A DNA stretch of 64,000 nucleotides from Aureimonas sp. Leaf324 (GTDB lineage: Bacteria; Pseudomonadota; Alphaproteobacteria; Rhizobiales; Rhizobiaceae): positions 1 to 64,000 of the forward strand of contig NZ_LMOH01000007.1 in NCBI RefSeq assembly GCF_001423245.1. The letters run 5' to 3'. Numbering within the stretch: the first letter of the stretch is position 1; each line of letters opens with the position of its first letter. Below are positions 51,077 through 61,250 of this stretch, piece after piece. The notes beneath the pieces are model-generated. The model was given only the letters and a program-made list of their open reading frames with translations, did no database searches and was not told the DNA's origin. The position numbers and the translations under genes were made by a program.

Positions 51077-51648
51077 TGGGCGTTCTCCCCCATGCGGAAA
51101 GGCGTCTCGATGTCGGCAAGGCGCGGGGCGGCCTCGTCCTTGGCGGACAGGACCGGACGCCGGCCGCCGAGCGGCCAGTCGATGGCGATGTCCGGGTCGT
51201 CGAAACGGATGGATCGGTCGTGCGCGCCGCTGTAGGGCGCCGACACCTTGTAGAAAACCTCGGTATCGGGCTCGAGCGTCAGGAAGCCGTGGGCAAAGCC
51301 GGCCGGCACCAGGATCTGGTTGAACGCGTCGGCCGATAGCTCAAGCGCGACCCAGCGTTTGTAGGTCGGGGAGCCCTGGCGGATGTCGACCGCCACATCG
51401 AGAACGCGCCCGCGCAGCACGCGCACGAGCTTATCCTGCGCGAACGGCGGCTCCTGGTAGTGCAGGCCGCGCAGCGTGAAGGCCTCGGCGGAATAGGACT
51501 GGTTGTCTTGCATCCAGTCGATCTCGACGCCCTTCTCGGCGAGCCGCGCCCGGTTGAAGGTCTCGGAGAAGAAGCCCCGGTCGTCGCCGAACTTGCGCGG
51601 CGTGATCTCCAGGACCTCCGGAATGTCCAGCTTGCGGACGTCGAGCAT
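51073..51648 (-). CDS. rfbC: dTDP-4-dehydrorhamnose 3,5-epimerase
   Basis: A 191-residue cupin enzyme. The start [16 protein letters not shown], the catalytic His in [11 protein letters not shown], and [15 protein letters not shown] with a second active-site region are all conserved. It epimerises the 4-keto-6-deoxy sugar at C3 and C5, the step toward L-rhamnose. Start 51648 trims an 11-residue extension. The gene is divergent from rfbA with 166 bp between them, likely a shared promoter region. Confidence 0.95.
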   Translation of the reverse strand: MLDVRKLDIPEVLEITPRKFGDDRGFFSETFNRARLAEKGVEIDWMQDNQSYSAEAFTLRGLHYQEPPFAQDKLVRVLRGRVLDVAVDIRQGSPTYKRWVALELSADAFNQILVPAGFAHGFLTLEPDTEVFYKVSAPYSGAHDRSIRFDDPDIAIDWPLGGRRPVLSAKDEAAPRLADIETPFRMGENAQ

Positions 51649-51814
51649 GGGCCACCCTTGCGGCTTCGATGAGGTCGGCACGCTTTTGCGTCATCGCCGG
51701 GCTGCCCGCAAGGGAGACGGGCGCGGGTGTGAGAACGATCTGGCAAGTTCCGGCCCCAGACGATAGAGAACGGCACGAATTGAGGTTGATCGTACCGGAA
51801 GAAGGCAATCATCG

Positions 51815-52690
51815 ATGAAGGGAATCATCCTGGCAGGCGGTAGCGGCACCCGGCTGCACCCGATGACGCTGACGGCTTCCAAGCAGCTCCTGCCCGTCTA
51901 CGACAAGCCGATGATCTACTATCCGCTGTCGACCCTGATGCTGGCCGGCATCCGCGACATCCTGATCATCTCGACGCCGCATGATCTGCCGCGCTTCAAG
52001 GCGCTGCTCGGTTCGGGCGAGCGCTGGGGCGTGTCCTTTACCTATGCCGAGCAGCCGAGCCCGGACGGCCTGGCGCAGGCCTACCTGATCGGCGAGGAGT
52101 TCGTCGGGGCTGAGCCCTCGGCCCTGGTTCTCGGCGACAACCTTTTCTACGGCCACGGCCTGCCGGAGCTTCTGCGCGCGGCGGCAGGCAAGAGCCAAGG
52201 CGCCAGCGTCTTCGCCTACCACGTCAACGATCCCGAACGGTACGGCGTCGTTGCCTTCGACAAGGCAGGGCGCGCCACCACGATCGAAGAAAAGCCGGCC
52301 GAGCCCGCCTCGAACTGGGCCGTGACCGGCCTCTACTTCTACGACGGGCGAGCGTCGGAGCTGGCGCGCAGCCTCAAGCCCTCGCCGCGCGGCGAGCTCG
52401 AGATCACCGATCTCAACCGGATCTATCTCGAGGAAGGCTCGCTCAGCGTCCAGTGCATGGGGCGGGGCTTCGCCTGGCTCGACACCGGCACGCCGGACTC
52501 GCTTCTGGAGGCGTCGGAGTTCGTGCGCACGCTGGAGCATCGCCAGGGCTTCAAGATCGCCTGCCCCGAGGAGATCGCCTTCAATCTCGGCTTCATCGAC
52601 GCCGACCAGCTGGAGCGGCTCGGCAAGGAGCTCGGCAAGAGCACCTACGGGATCTATCTCCAGAAGCTCGCCCGGCAGTCCCGCGACTGA
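51815..52690 (+). CDS. rfbA: Glucose-1-phosphate thymidylyltransferase
   Basis: A 291-residue nucleotidyltransferase that makes dTDP-glucose. The signature [20 protein letters not shown] binds dTTP, and [16 protein letters not shown] and [10 protein letters not shown] follow in the usual order. Length matches the family. AGAAGG precedes ATG 51815. It starts the plus-strand half of the polysaccharide locus, ahead of the ABC exporter pair. Confidence 0.96.
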   Translation: MKGIILAGGSGTRLHPMTLTASKQLLPVYDKPMIYYPLSTLMLAGIRDILIISTPHDLPRFKALLGSGERWGVSFTYAEQPSPDGLAQAYLIGEEFVGAEPSALVLGDNLFYGHGLPELLRAAAGKSQGASVFAYHVNDPERYGVVAFDKAGRATTIEEKPAEPASNWAVTGLYFYDGRASELARSLKPSPRGELEITDLNRIYLEEGSLSVQCMGRGFAWLDTGTPDSLLEASEFVRTLEHRQGFKIACPEEIAFNLGFIDADQLERLGKELGKSTYGIYLQKLARQSRD

Positions 52691-52824
52691 CCCGCGGCGT
52701 CCCGGCTTGTGCGCCGGCACGCCGGCACGGTATCAGGACCGGCCTTGAATCAAGGTCGGGGCCCGCCCGTTCGAACGACGATGGCCGACGCCGCCGCTCC
52801 GGCGCGTCGTGAAGGACAAAACGC

Positions 52825-53667
52825 GTGAAAGCAGCCACCAGCGCCCGGACCTGGGTCACCGACGGCCAACAGGACCGCGCGGCCATGCTCCGCTCGGCCG
52901 GCGCGGACTTCCTCGCCGGACTGCGGATGCACGAGCTGTGGCTCTTCCTCGGCTGGCGCGACGTGCAGAAGCACTACAGCCGCTCGGTGCTCGGCCCTCT
53001 GTGGCTGACGCTCTCGATGGGCGTCATGGTGGCGGGCCTCGGCGTTCTCTACTCGCAGATCTTCCGGCAGGACATCAGCTCCTACCTCCCCTTCCTGGCC
53101 ATCGGTTTCATCATGTGGGGCCTCATCTCGGGGCTGATCACGGGGGCCTGCGACATCTATTCCTCGGCCGCCGCCTCCGTGCGGCAGGTTCGGATGCCGC
53201 TCAGCGTCTATGTCTTCCAGTTCGTCTGGCGCCAGTTGCTGACCTTCGGCCACAACTTCGTCATCTACATCCTCGTCGCGATCATCTTCGGCATCTGGCC
53301 GGGCGTGACGGGTCTCCTGTTCTTCCCGGCGCTGCTGATCCTCATCCTCAACGGGGTCTTCGCGGGCATGATCCTCGGGCCGCTCTGCGCCCGCTTCCGC
53401 GACATTCCCCTCATCATCGCGAGCGTGGTGCAGGTCGTGTTCTTCATGACCCCCATCTTGTGGAGTTCGCACATGCTGCCGGACCGGGCCGTGCTGCTGG
53501 CGATCAACCCATTCTACCACCTCATCGAGATCCTGCGCGATCCGCTGCTCGGCCAGCCGGCGCTGCTGCAGAACTGGCTGGCCTGCATCGGCCTGACCAT
53601 CGTCACCGGCACCATCGCCGTCCTGTTCTTCGCGCGCTTCCGCGCCCGCATCGCCTACTGGGCCTGA
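52825..53667 (+). CDS. Polysaccharide ABC-2 export permease (Wzm/RgpC-like)
   Basis: A 280-residue permease with about six helices. The family block is LWLFLGWRDVQKHYSRSVLGPLWLTLSMG near residues 35-60, followed by membrane helices and an ending typical of Wzm (IAVLFFARFRARIAYWA). The start is GTG 52825 with GAAGGA upstream. With the ATPase that follows 5 bp later, it exports a lipid-linked O-chain or capsule from the cytoplasm. The KpsM family is the alternative. Confidence 0.93.
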   Translation: MKAATSARTWVTDGQQDRAAMLRSAGADFLAGLRMHELWLFLGWRDVQKHYSRSVLGPLWLTLSMGVMVAGLGVLYSQIFRQDISSYLPFLAIGFIMWGLISGLITGACDIYSSAAASVRQVRMPLSVYVFQFVWRQLLTFGHNFVIYILVAIIFGIWPGVTGLLFFPALLILILNGVFAGMILGPLCARFRDIPLIIASVVQVVFFMTPILWSSHMLPDRAVLLAINPFYHLIEILRDPLLGQPALLQNWLACIGLTIVTGTIAVLFFARFRARIAYWA

Positions 53668-53672
53668 ACGCC

Positions 53673-54425
53673 ATGGCGTCGATCACCTTCGAGAACGTCA
53701 GCGTCGACATTCCGGTCTTCAACGCGACCAACCGCTCGCTGAAGAACAACATCATCTCGGCCGCGACCGGCGGCCAGATCAGCCCGCGCGACACCAAGCG
53801 CATGAGCGTGCGCGCGATCGACGGCCTGACCCTGCGCCTCGACCACGGCACGCGGGTCGGTCTCGTCGGCCACAACGGCGCGGGCAAGTCGACCATGCTG
53901 CGCGTGATGGCCGGCATCTACGCGCCGACCGGCGGGCGCGTCGTCGTCGAGGGCGACGTCGCGCCGATGTTCGACCTCGCCTTCGGCATGGATCCCGACT
54001 CGACCGGCTGGGACAACATCATCCTGCGCGGTCGCCTGCTTGGCTTCTCGAAGTCCGAGATCCGCAAGCGGATGGACGAGATCGGCGCCGTCAGCGACCT
54101 CGGCGGCTTCCTCGACATGCCGATGCGCACCTATTCCACCGGCATGGCGACCCGCCTCGCCTTCGCGGTATCTACTTCGATCCGGCCCGACATCCTGCTG
54201 ATCGACGAGGGCATCGGCGCGGGCGACGCGGCTTTCATCCAGCAGGCGAAGGAGCGCATGCGCTCCTTCATCGGCGAAGCCGGACTCCTGGTGCTGGCCT
54301 CGCATTCCGACGACCTCCTTCGGCAGTGGTGCACGACCGCGCTCTGGATGGAGCACGGCCGGATGCGCATGCACGGGCCGATCGAGGAGGTGCTCGCCGC
54401 CTATCAGGCGTCGCTGCACGGCTGA
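53673..54425 (+). CDS. Polysaccharide ABC exporter ATP-binding protein (Wzt/RgpD-like)
   Basis: A 250-residue ATPase. Walker A is GHNGAGKST, the signature is the variant YSTGMATRLAFAV typical of polysaccharide exporters (instead of LSGGQ), and Walker B is ILLIDEGIGAGD. There is no C-terminal O-antigen-binding extension, so the terminating-sugar check of the long Wzt type is absent, as in KpsT or RgpD. It starts 5 bp after the permease stop. Together they form the exporter of this locus. Confidence 0.93.
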   Translation: MASITFENVSVDIPVFNATNRSLKNNIISAATGGQISPRDTKRMSVRAIDGLTLRLDHGTRVGLVGHNGAGKSTMLRVMAGIYAPTGGRVVVEGDVAPMFDLAFGMDPDSTGWDNIILRGRLLGFSKSEIRKRMDEIGAVSDLGGFLDMPMRTYSTGMATRLAFAVSTSIRPDILLIDEGIGAGDAAFIQQAKERMRSFIGEAGLLVLASHSDDLLRQWCTTALWMEHGRMRMHGPIEEVLAAYQASLHG

Positions 54426-54532
54426 AACGCGGGTCTCTCGATACGAACTGGCCGCGACGGTCTCGGGCCCGGCCCCGTCGGCGTCGATCGCGGGGCGAGG
54501 CGCAGCAGCGCGGTCAGCGCCCGCGCGGGACG

Positions 54533-55663
54533 TCAGCGAAGGCGCAGCACGATGCGCCGACCGGCGCGCAGAACCCGGAACACCCCGATCCGCTCGAGGA
54601 ACTGGGACCGCTCGAAGGAGCGCAAGACCTTGAGGCGGATGCGGGCACGCCGCTGAACGCCAGCCGGCAGATAGGGGATGATGTGTCCGAGATCGGCCAC
54701 CGACCGTTCATAGAGCGGCCGGTCGTGCAGCATCGCAGCACGCTGCAGTTCGCCGAGGACCGTCATGTAGAAGCGCTGCGCGATGATCGGCTTCCACTGC
54801 GGCATCAGCGGCATGTCGGAGTTATCGAAGTCGTTATAGAGCTTCTCGAAATAGATCATCCGCGAGCGGGCCATGCGCGGCGAATACGAGGTCGAGCCGG
54901 TATAGATGCACCAGTAGGACAGCGATTTCGGCAGGAAGACGTTGTCCCAGCCGGCATAGAACAGCCGAATGAACAGGTCGTCGTCCTCGTAGCCGCTCAA
55001 ACGCTCATCGAAGCGGCCGACGTCTTCGAACGCCTCGCGCGCGATCAGCGAAGCGGACGGAAGGATGAACATGTCCTCCGACAGGCAGCGCGCAAGCTGC
55101 GTCTTCGGGTGCTCCTGCGGCAGCATCCGGAGCATGCCGCGGTTGCGCAGCCGCCCGAAGCGATCGCACTCGTCGAGATCGCTGTAGACCCATCCGAGCT
55201 TGAAGCGATCGCCGGCCTCGAACGGCTTGATGAGTTCAGCGATGTGATCGGGGTACCACCCGTCGTCCTGATCGAGGAGAGCGATCAGGCGGCTGGTCGA
55301 GTTCGCGACGGCGAAATTGCGCGCCGAAGACTGGCCGCCGTTTTCCTTCCGCAAGAGGCGGATGGACGGAAACTCTTGCGCAAGGCGCTCGACGATCGCC
55401 GCCCCGCCATCGGTCGATCCATCGTCCACGACGATAAACTCGTCGGGCTTGCGCGTCTGCGACAGAACCGTCCGGATCGAACGTTCGATGAATTCCGCGC
55501 CATTATAAAGCGCGATGATGGCCACGACGGAAAGCGGGGTTCCGCCGGCGGCCTCAGAGGTCACGGTCAAACGAACTGTCTCGCCAAATTCACAACTGTC
55601 CGCAGCATCTCTCACGTTTCCGACGAAATTGGAAATCGCGGCGGGTTGCGGACGTGTCGCCAT
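54533..55663 (-). CDS. Family 2 glycosyltransferase
   Basis: A 376-residue GT-A fold enzyme. The N-terminal nucleotide-binding block is VAIIALYNGAEFIERSIRTV with VVDDGSTDGG, and the DxD-like metal site is in ALLDQDDGWYPDH. The later YEDDDLFIRLFYAGW also fits the family. The first 45 residues have no clear role and the start could lie further in. It is tail to tail with the exporter ATPase and likely adds a sugar to the same polysaccharide. The substrate sugar is unknown. Confidence 0.9.
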   Translation of the reverse strand: MATRPQPAAISNFVGNVRDAADSCEFGETVRLTVTSEAAGGTPLSVVAIIALYNGAEFIERSIRTVLSQTRKPDEFIVVDDGSTDGGAAIVERLAQEFPSIRLLRKENGGQSSARNFAVANSTSRLIALLDQDDGWYPDHIAELIKPFEAGDRFKLGWVYSDLDECDRFGRLRNRGMLRMLPQEHPKTQLARCLSEDMFILPSASLIAREAFEDVGRFDERLSGYEDDDLFIRLFYAGWDNVFLPKSLSYWCIYTGSTSYSPRMARSRMIYFEKLYNDFDNSDMPLMPQWKPIIAQRFYMTVLGELQRAAMLHDRPLYERSVADLGHIIPYLPAGVQRRARIRLKVLRSFERSQFLERIGVFRVLRAGRRIVLRLR

Positions 55664-55745
55664 GGCCGCACAACCTCGAACGGACGAGGCGGTCAGTCCC
55701 CTTTCGCCGCATCGTCCGCAGGCGACGCTTCGGAAGACGATCGTC

Positions 55746-56747
<1,002 letters not shown>

Positions 56748-56771
56748 GCTTGGATCTCCCGAAACGGCTTC

Positions 56772-57602
56772 TTACTTCACGGCGCCGAAGGTCAGGCCGC
56801 GGACGAGCTGCTTCTGGGAGAACCAGCCGATGATGAGGATGGGCGCGATGGCAAGCGTCGAGGCCGCCGAAAGCTTGGCGTAGAAGTTGCCCTGCGGGCT
56901 CGAGAACGAGGCGATGAAGGCCGTCAGCGGCGCGGCGTTCGTGGTCGTCAGCAGCAGCGTCCAGAACGCTTCGTTCCAGGCGAGGATGACGTTGAGGAGC
57001 ACCGTCGAGGCGATGCCCGGCAGCGCCATCGGCGCCAGCACCCGGAAGAGCTCTTGCCGCAGGTTCGCGCCGTCCATGCGCGCGGCCTCCAGTATCTCGC
57101 CGGGGATCTCCTTGAAGTAGGTGTAGAGCATCCAGACGATGATCGGCAGATTGATCAGGAAGAGGATCACGATCAGGCCGAAGCGGCTGTCGAGAAGGCC
57201 GAAGTTGCGGAACAGGATCGTCACTGGCACCAGCGCGCCGACCGCCGGCATCATCTTCGTCGACAGCATCCAGAGAAGAACGCCGCGGGTCTTCGGCGTC
57301 GGCGAGAAGGCCATGGCCCAGGCCGCGGGGATCGCGAAGACGAGGCCGAGCGCCGTCGAGCCGAGCGACAGGTAGACCGAGTTCAGGAGGAAGGCGAAGT
57401 AGTTCCGCTGCTCCTGGATCGCCACGTAGTTCTCGGTCGTCCAGTCGAAGAACAGGAACTTCGGCGGGATCGAGATCGCGTCGAGCTCGGTCTTGAACGA
57501 GGTCAGGACCGTCCAGAGGATCGGAAAGAAGATCAGGAGACCGACGGCCCAGGCGAGAACCGTCATGCCGATCTTGCGCTGGGTGGAAACGCGGCGCGCC
57601 AT
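56772..57602 (-). CDS. ABC polyol/sugar transporter permease (SmoG-like)
   Basis: A 276-residue six-helix permease. It starts MARRVSTQRKIGMTVLAWAV and ends QLVRGLTFGAVK, the usual C-terminus. The EAA loop is ILEAARMDGANLRQELFRVLAPMALPG. The segment NEAFWTLLLTTTNAAPLTAFIAS is common in SmoG/MtlG members. Start 57602 is one base after the stop of the other permease, so the two are tightly coupled. An upstream open frame to 57704 lacks a ribosome site. Confidence 0.92.
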   Translation of the reverse strand: MARRVSTQRKIGMTVLAWAVGLLIFFPILWTVLTSFKTELDAISIPPKFLFFDWTTENYVAIQEQRNYFAFLLNSVYLSLGSTALGLVFAIPAAWAMAFSPTPKTRGVLLWMLSTKMMPAVGALVPVTILFRNFGLLDSRFGLIVILFLINLPIIVWMLYTYFKEIPGEILEAARMDGANLRQELFRVLAPMALPGIASTVLLNVILAWNEAFWTLLLTTTNAAPLTAFIASFSSPQGNFYAKLSAASTLAIAPILIIGWFSQKQLVRGLTFGAVK

Positions 57603-57603
57603 C

Positions 57604-58467
57604 TCAGGCCTCCAGATTCTTGCCGACGAGGCGCACGAGGAAGATCGAGACGATGTTGGCGAGCACCACGGCGACGATGCCGCCGGCCGACGCCGTGCCC
57701 ACATCCCCTTCCAGCGAGATGATCGAGGCGATCAGGAACGGCAGGTTCGACGAGGAGACGCCGCCGCCGGTCGTCACGAAGATCTCGGCATAGACCGACA
57801 GGAGGAAGATCGTCTGGATCAGGATGACGACCGTGATCGCCCGCTTCATGTGCGGCAGCGTGATGTACCAGAAGATCGATAGCGCCTTCGCGCCGTCCAT
57901 CTCCGCGGCCTCCTTCTGGTCTTCCGACAGGGACTGGAGCGAGGTGAGGAGGATCAGCGTCGCGAACGGCAGCCACTGCCAGGCGACGATGATGATGATC
58001 GACAGGAGCGGATAGTTGGTCAGCCAGTCGATCGGCGGCAGGCCGATCGCAGTGAGCCCCTGCGCGATGACGCCGTAGACCGGGTTCATCATCATGTTCT
58101 TCCAGACGAGCGCGGCGACCGTCGGCATCACGAAGAACGGGGCGAGCACCAGGAGGCGCACCGGCGACTGGCCGAAGAACTGCTGGTCGAGAAGGAGCGC
58201 GATCAGCGTGCCGCCGATGACGGTGATGCACAGCACTCCCGCGACGAGGATCAGCGTGTTCTGGAAGGCGCTGATGAAGCGCGGGTCGGTCAGGAAGTAG
58301 GTGTAGTTCTCGATGCCGATGAAGGGCGTCAGCGGATCGTAGAACGTGTAGCGGAGCGTCGAGAACCACAGCGTCAGCGCCAGCGGGACGATCATCCAGA
58401 TGAAGAGCGCGATGACGGACGGCGCCACCATCAGGCGCGCTGCGGACCGCGTGTGCGTTGTCGCCAT
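57604..58467 (-). CDS. ABC polyol/sugar transporter permease (SmoF-like)
   Basis: A 287-residue six-helix permease. The start MATTHTRSAARLMVAPSVI leads into the first helix; RYTFYDPLTPFIGIENY is a typical periplasmic loop of this class. The EAA loop reads KEAAEMDGAKALSIFWYITLPHMKR. It follows the binding-protein gene by 179 bp, and that gap contains two hairpins. It pairs with the SmoG-like permease to form the channel. Confidence 0.92.
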   Translation of the reverse strand: MATTHTRSAARLMVAPSVIALFIWMIVPLALTLWFSTLRYTFYDPLTPFIGIENYTYFLTDPRFISAFQNTLILVAGVLCITVIGGTLIALLLDQQFFGQSPVRLLVLAPFFVMPTVAALVWKNMMMNPVYGVIAQGLTAIGLPPIDWLTNYPLLSIIIIVAWQWLPFATLILLTSLQSLSEDQKEAAEMDGAKALSIFWYITLPHMKRAITVVILIQTIFLLSVYAEIFVTTGGGVSSSNLPFLIASIISLEGDVGTASAGGIVAVVLANIVSIFLVRLVGKNLEA

Positions 58468-58571
58468 GGGATCGCTCCGAAAAAGGCCGATGCAGCGCGA
58501 CGAACCGAACCCTTTCGGTCGGCGTCCAACGCGGCGACGGGAAATTCTCACGGGGGAAAGCGGAAGCGGCG

Positions 58572-58636
58572 CGACCGTTCGGGCCGCGCCTGCCGTCCGA
58601 ACGGTCGGCGGCTCCCCGGCTGCGAGGCCGGGGAGC
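58572..58636 (-). promoter_or_regulatory. Two successive hairpins between binding-protein and permease genes
   Basis: The first pair of arms is 11 bp (CGACCGTTCGG at 58572-58582, CCGAACGGTCG at 58597-58607). The second is 10 bp (GCTCCCCGGC at 58611-58620, GCCGGGGAGC at 58627-58636) with a 6-base loop. No T-run follows. They lie just after the binding-protein stop on the minus strand and likely stabilise its mRNA and limit read-through to the permeases. Confidence 0.75.
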
Positions 58637-58646
58637 TGGAGACGGC

Positions 58647-59966
58647 TTACTTGATGTAGCCGGCGCGCGTCATTTCGCGGGTGGCCTGCGCCTGCGCGGC
58701 GGCGAGCGCCTGGTCGACGGTCTGCTGGCCCGACAGCGCCGCAGCCATCACCTGACCCACCGCGGTGCCGAGACCCTGGAACTCGGGGATCGCGGCGAAC
58801 TGAAGGCCAACATAGGGCTTGTCCGGACCGGCCGACGGGTCGGCCTTGTTGATCGCGGCGAGCGTCTGCGCGGCGAAGGGAGCGGCCTTCGTGTAGTTCT
58901 CGTTGGCGTAGAGCGAGGAGCGCGTGCCCGGAGGAACGTTCGCCCAGCCTTCTTTCGCCGCGACGAGTTCGGCGTAGGCCTTCGAGGTCGCCCAGGAGAT
59001 GAAGGTCTCGGCGGCTTCCTTCTTCTGCGAGGAGGCCGGGATGCCGAGCGACCAGGCCCATAGCCAGTTCGCGCCCTCGTTCGGGCAATTGTCGGTGCCG
59101 CAGGGTGCCGGCGCGAAGCCGACCTTGTCAGCCACCTGGCTCTGCTTCGGATCGGTCACGAACGAGGCGGCGACGGTGGCGTCCATCCACATGCCGCACT
59201 TGCCCTGGCCGAACAGCGAGAGATTCTCGTTGAAGCCGTTGGCGGCGGCGCCCGGAGGGCCGTACTTCGTCATCAGGTCGACGTAGAGAGTGACCGCCTT
59301 CTTCCAGCCCTCGCTCTCGAACTGCGGCTTCCAGGACGCGTCGAAATAGTTGGCGCCGAACTCGCGGGCCATGTTGCCGAGGAAGGCCATGTTCTCGCCC
59401 CAGCCCGGCTTGCCGCGCAGGCAGATGCCGTAGACGCCGGCATTCTTGTCGGTCATCTTTTCGGCGGCCTGCGAGATGAAGTCCCAGGTCGGCTTCTCGG
59501 GCATCGTCAGCCCGGCCTTCTCGAGCAGATCCTTGCGGTAGAGCGTCATCACGCTCTCCGCGTAGAACGGTGCCGCATAGAGCTTGCCGTCGGTCGACAG
59601 CGCCGCGCGGATCGGCGGCAGGAGGTCGTCGGCATCGTACTCGGCGCCGAGATTGTCGAGCGGCGCCAGCCACTGCTGCTTCGACCAGATCGGAACCTCG
59701 TAGGTGCCGATCGTCATGATGTCGAACTGGCCGCCCTTGGTGGCGATGTCCGTCGTCACGCGCTGGCGCAGGATGTTCTCTTCCAAGGTCACCCAGTTCA
59801 CCTGGATATCCGGATGAGCCTTGGTGAACTCACCCGTCAGACCCTGCATGCGGATCATGTCGCTGTTGTTGACCGTGCCGATCGTCAGCGTCGTCTGCGC
59901 CTGCGCGGGCAGCGCGACCGAAGCGGCAAGCGCCATGGCGCCGGCGATCCAAAACCGTTGGTTCAT
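58647..59966 (-). CDS. ABC polyol/sugar transporter, periplasmic binding protein (SmoE-like)
   Basis: A 439-residue family 1 binding protein. A signal peptide covers residues 1-22 (AMALAASVALPAQAQ). The mature part has GTVNNSDMIRMQGLTGEF, FDIMTIGTYEVPIWSKQQWL and the Cys-containing loops CLRGKPGWGENMAF and PAPCGTDNCPNEGAN typical of sorbitol/mannitol binders. GGGAGGC lies upstream of ATG 59966. It is the first structural gene of the operon, 144 bp downstream of its SorC regulator gene. Confidence 0.92.
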   Translation of the reverse strand: MNQRFWIAGAMALAASVALPAQAQTTLTIGTVNNSDMIRMQGLTGEFTKAHPDIQVNWVTLEENILRQRVTTDIATKGGQFDIMTIGTYEVPIWSKQQWLAPLDNLGAEYDADDLLPPIRAALSTDGKLYAAPFYAESVMTLYRKDLLEKAGLTMPEKPTWDFISQAAEKMTDKNAGVYGICLRGKPGWGENMAFLGNMAREFGANYFDASWKPQFESEGWKKAVTLYVDLMTKYGPPGAAANGFNENLSLFGQGKCGMWMDATVAASFVTDPKQSQVADKVGFAPAPCGTDNCPNEGANWLWAWSLGIPASSQKKEAAETFISWATSKAYAELVAAKEGWANVPPGTRSSLYANENYTKAAPFAAQTLAAINKADPSAGPDKPYVGLQFAAIPEFQGLGTAVGQVMAAALSGQQTVDQALAAAQAQATREMTRAGYIK

Positions 59967-60037
59967 AATCAGAAGCCTCCCAGCCCCACATGGGCAAATA
60001 CCCACTCTGCGAGCAAATTCTCACCCGCTTGCGCAGG

Positions 60038-60069
60038 TGTCAAATGATTCAGACGCTGCATTGCAGCGT
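60038..60069 (-). promoter_or_regulatory. SorC-type operator and -35 box for the polyol operon
   Basis: A 17-bp perfect palindrome, ACGCTGCATTGCAGCGT on the plus strand, lies at 60053-60069. Nine bases further, on the minus strand, the perfect -35 box TTGACA occupies 60043-60038; a GAATTT lies 17 bp after it as a poor -10. The palindrome sits just upstream of the -35, the usual place for an activator. The SorC-family regulator gene is next door and is the obvious binder. This is inferred, not shown. Confidence 0.65.
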
Positions 60070-60110
60070 ATCCCACGAACTTTCAGGTCGAACGGCTGCC
60101 GGCGCCAAAA

Positions 60111-61067
60111 CTAACTCTCCACCAGCGCGGATGCCGTGACCTCGTCCGTGATGAGACCTCCGATCAGACCCCCTTTGAGGGCGGCAAGGATACTGTCGCG
60201 TTTCGACGCACCCATCGCGACGCCGATCACCTCGGTTCCCGTCGCCAGCGGGAACGCCGGACTGACGACGCGCTTGTTGAAGGCGCAATCGAGAATGCGC
60301 CCGTCGGCATCGTAGACCCAGCCAACGACCTCGCCGATCCCGCCGGTCGCCACCAGTTCGTCCCGCTCCGATTCGGAGATGAAGCGGTCCATGAGAAGCT
60401 GCGCCTGCGGGCCGACCTCGCCGATCCCGACGAAGGCGATATCGGCCTGCCGCGCGAGTTCCAGCGACGCCTGGACCACCTTCTGCTGATGCAGCAGCGC
60501 GCGCTCCTGCGGCGAGGTGGCGACCACCGGCAGCGGCATCGGGTAATGTGCCGCGTCGATCTTGTCGGCGAGCGAGAAGATTACGTTGTAGATCGCAGCC
60601 GAGCCATCCGGGGCGATGTTTCCCGTCAGCGACACGAGACGATGCTGCGGGCACTTCATCCGCGGCAGGTTCTCGACGGCGGCTCGCAGTGTCCGCCCGG
60701 TGCCGACGCCGATCACCAGCGGATCGGGGCGCAGGAGCGTGCGCTCCAACCGCGCCGCACAGGCTTCCGCGATCCCGAGGGTCGTCGAGGGCGATTCGGG
60801 ATCCGATGGCACCACTTCGGCGGAGCGGAGGCCGAAGCGATCCATCAGGCGGGCGCCGAGCTCCAGGCAGGCGGCGATGGGATGGTCGATGCGAACCTTG
60901 ACCAGACCCGCCGACACCGACAGCGACACGAGCCGCTGGGCGCCCTGCCGCGAAATGCCGAGCTTGACGGCGATCTCCTCCTGCGTGTTGCCCGCGATGT
61001 AGTAGAGCCAGCCGGCGCGCGCCGCGTCGTCGAGACGGGCCGAAGCCTCCTCCGTCGCCTTGCTCAT
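60111..61067 (-). CDS. SorC/DeoR family sugar-binding transcriptional regulator
   Basis: A 318-residue regulator. The helix-turn-helix is near residues 28-50 (TQEEIAVKLGISRQGAQRLV). The sugar-binding domain has the family blocks VIGVGTGRTLRAAVENL, VVSLTGN-like RLVSLTGNIAPDGS, IAFVGIGEVGP and VIGVAMGASKRDSILAALKGGLI. A phosphorylated sugar or polyol is the usual effector. It is transcribed toward the polyol importer with a 144-bp gap and probably controls it. It may also influence the divergent ATP-grasp operon. Confidence 0.93.
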   Translation of the reverse strand: MSKATEEASARLDDAARAGWLYYIAGNTQEEIAVKLGISRQGAQRLVSLSVSAGLVKVRIDHPIAACLELGARLMDRFGLRSAEVVPSDPESPSTTLGIAEACAARLERTLLRPDPLVIGVGTGRTLRAAVENLPRMKCPQHRLVSLTGNIAPDGSAAIYNVIFSLADKIDAAHYPMPLPVVATSPQERALLHQQKVVQASLELARQADIAFVGIGEVGPQAQLLMDRFISESERDELVATGGIGEVVGWVYDADGRILDCAFNKRVVSPAFPLATGTEVIGVAMGASKRDSILAALKGGLIGGLITDEVTASALVES

Positions 61068-61250
61068 CCTCGCCTGCTCCCTCGTCTTGATGCCGGACGC
61101 CGCGCCGACCGCCCTCCCACGCCGGAGAGCCGCGCATCACAGTCGCCCGACCACGTTCCTCGGCAGAATATCGCATCGGCAGCCCGTGGCATCTTGGAAT
61201 CTCGCGCATTTCGCGCATTCTGATGCTGCACAGCAGCGAGGAGACGGGGC

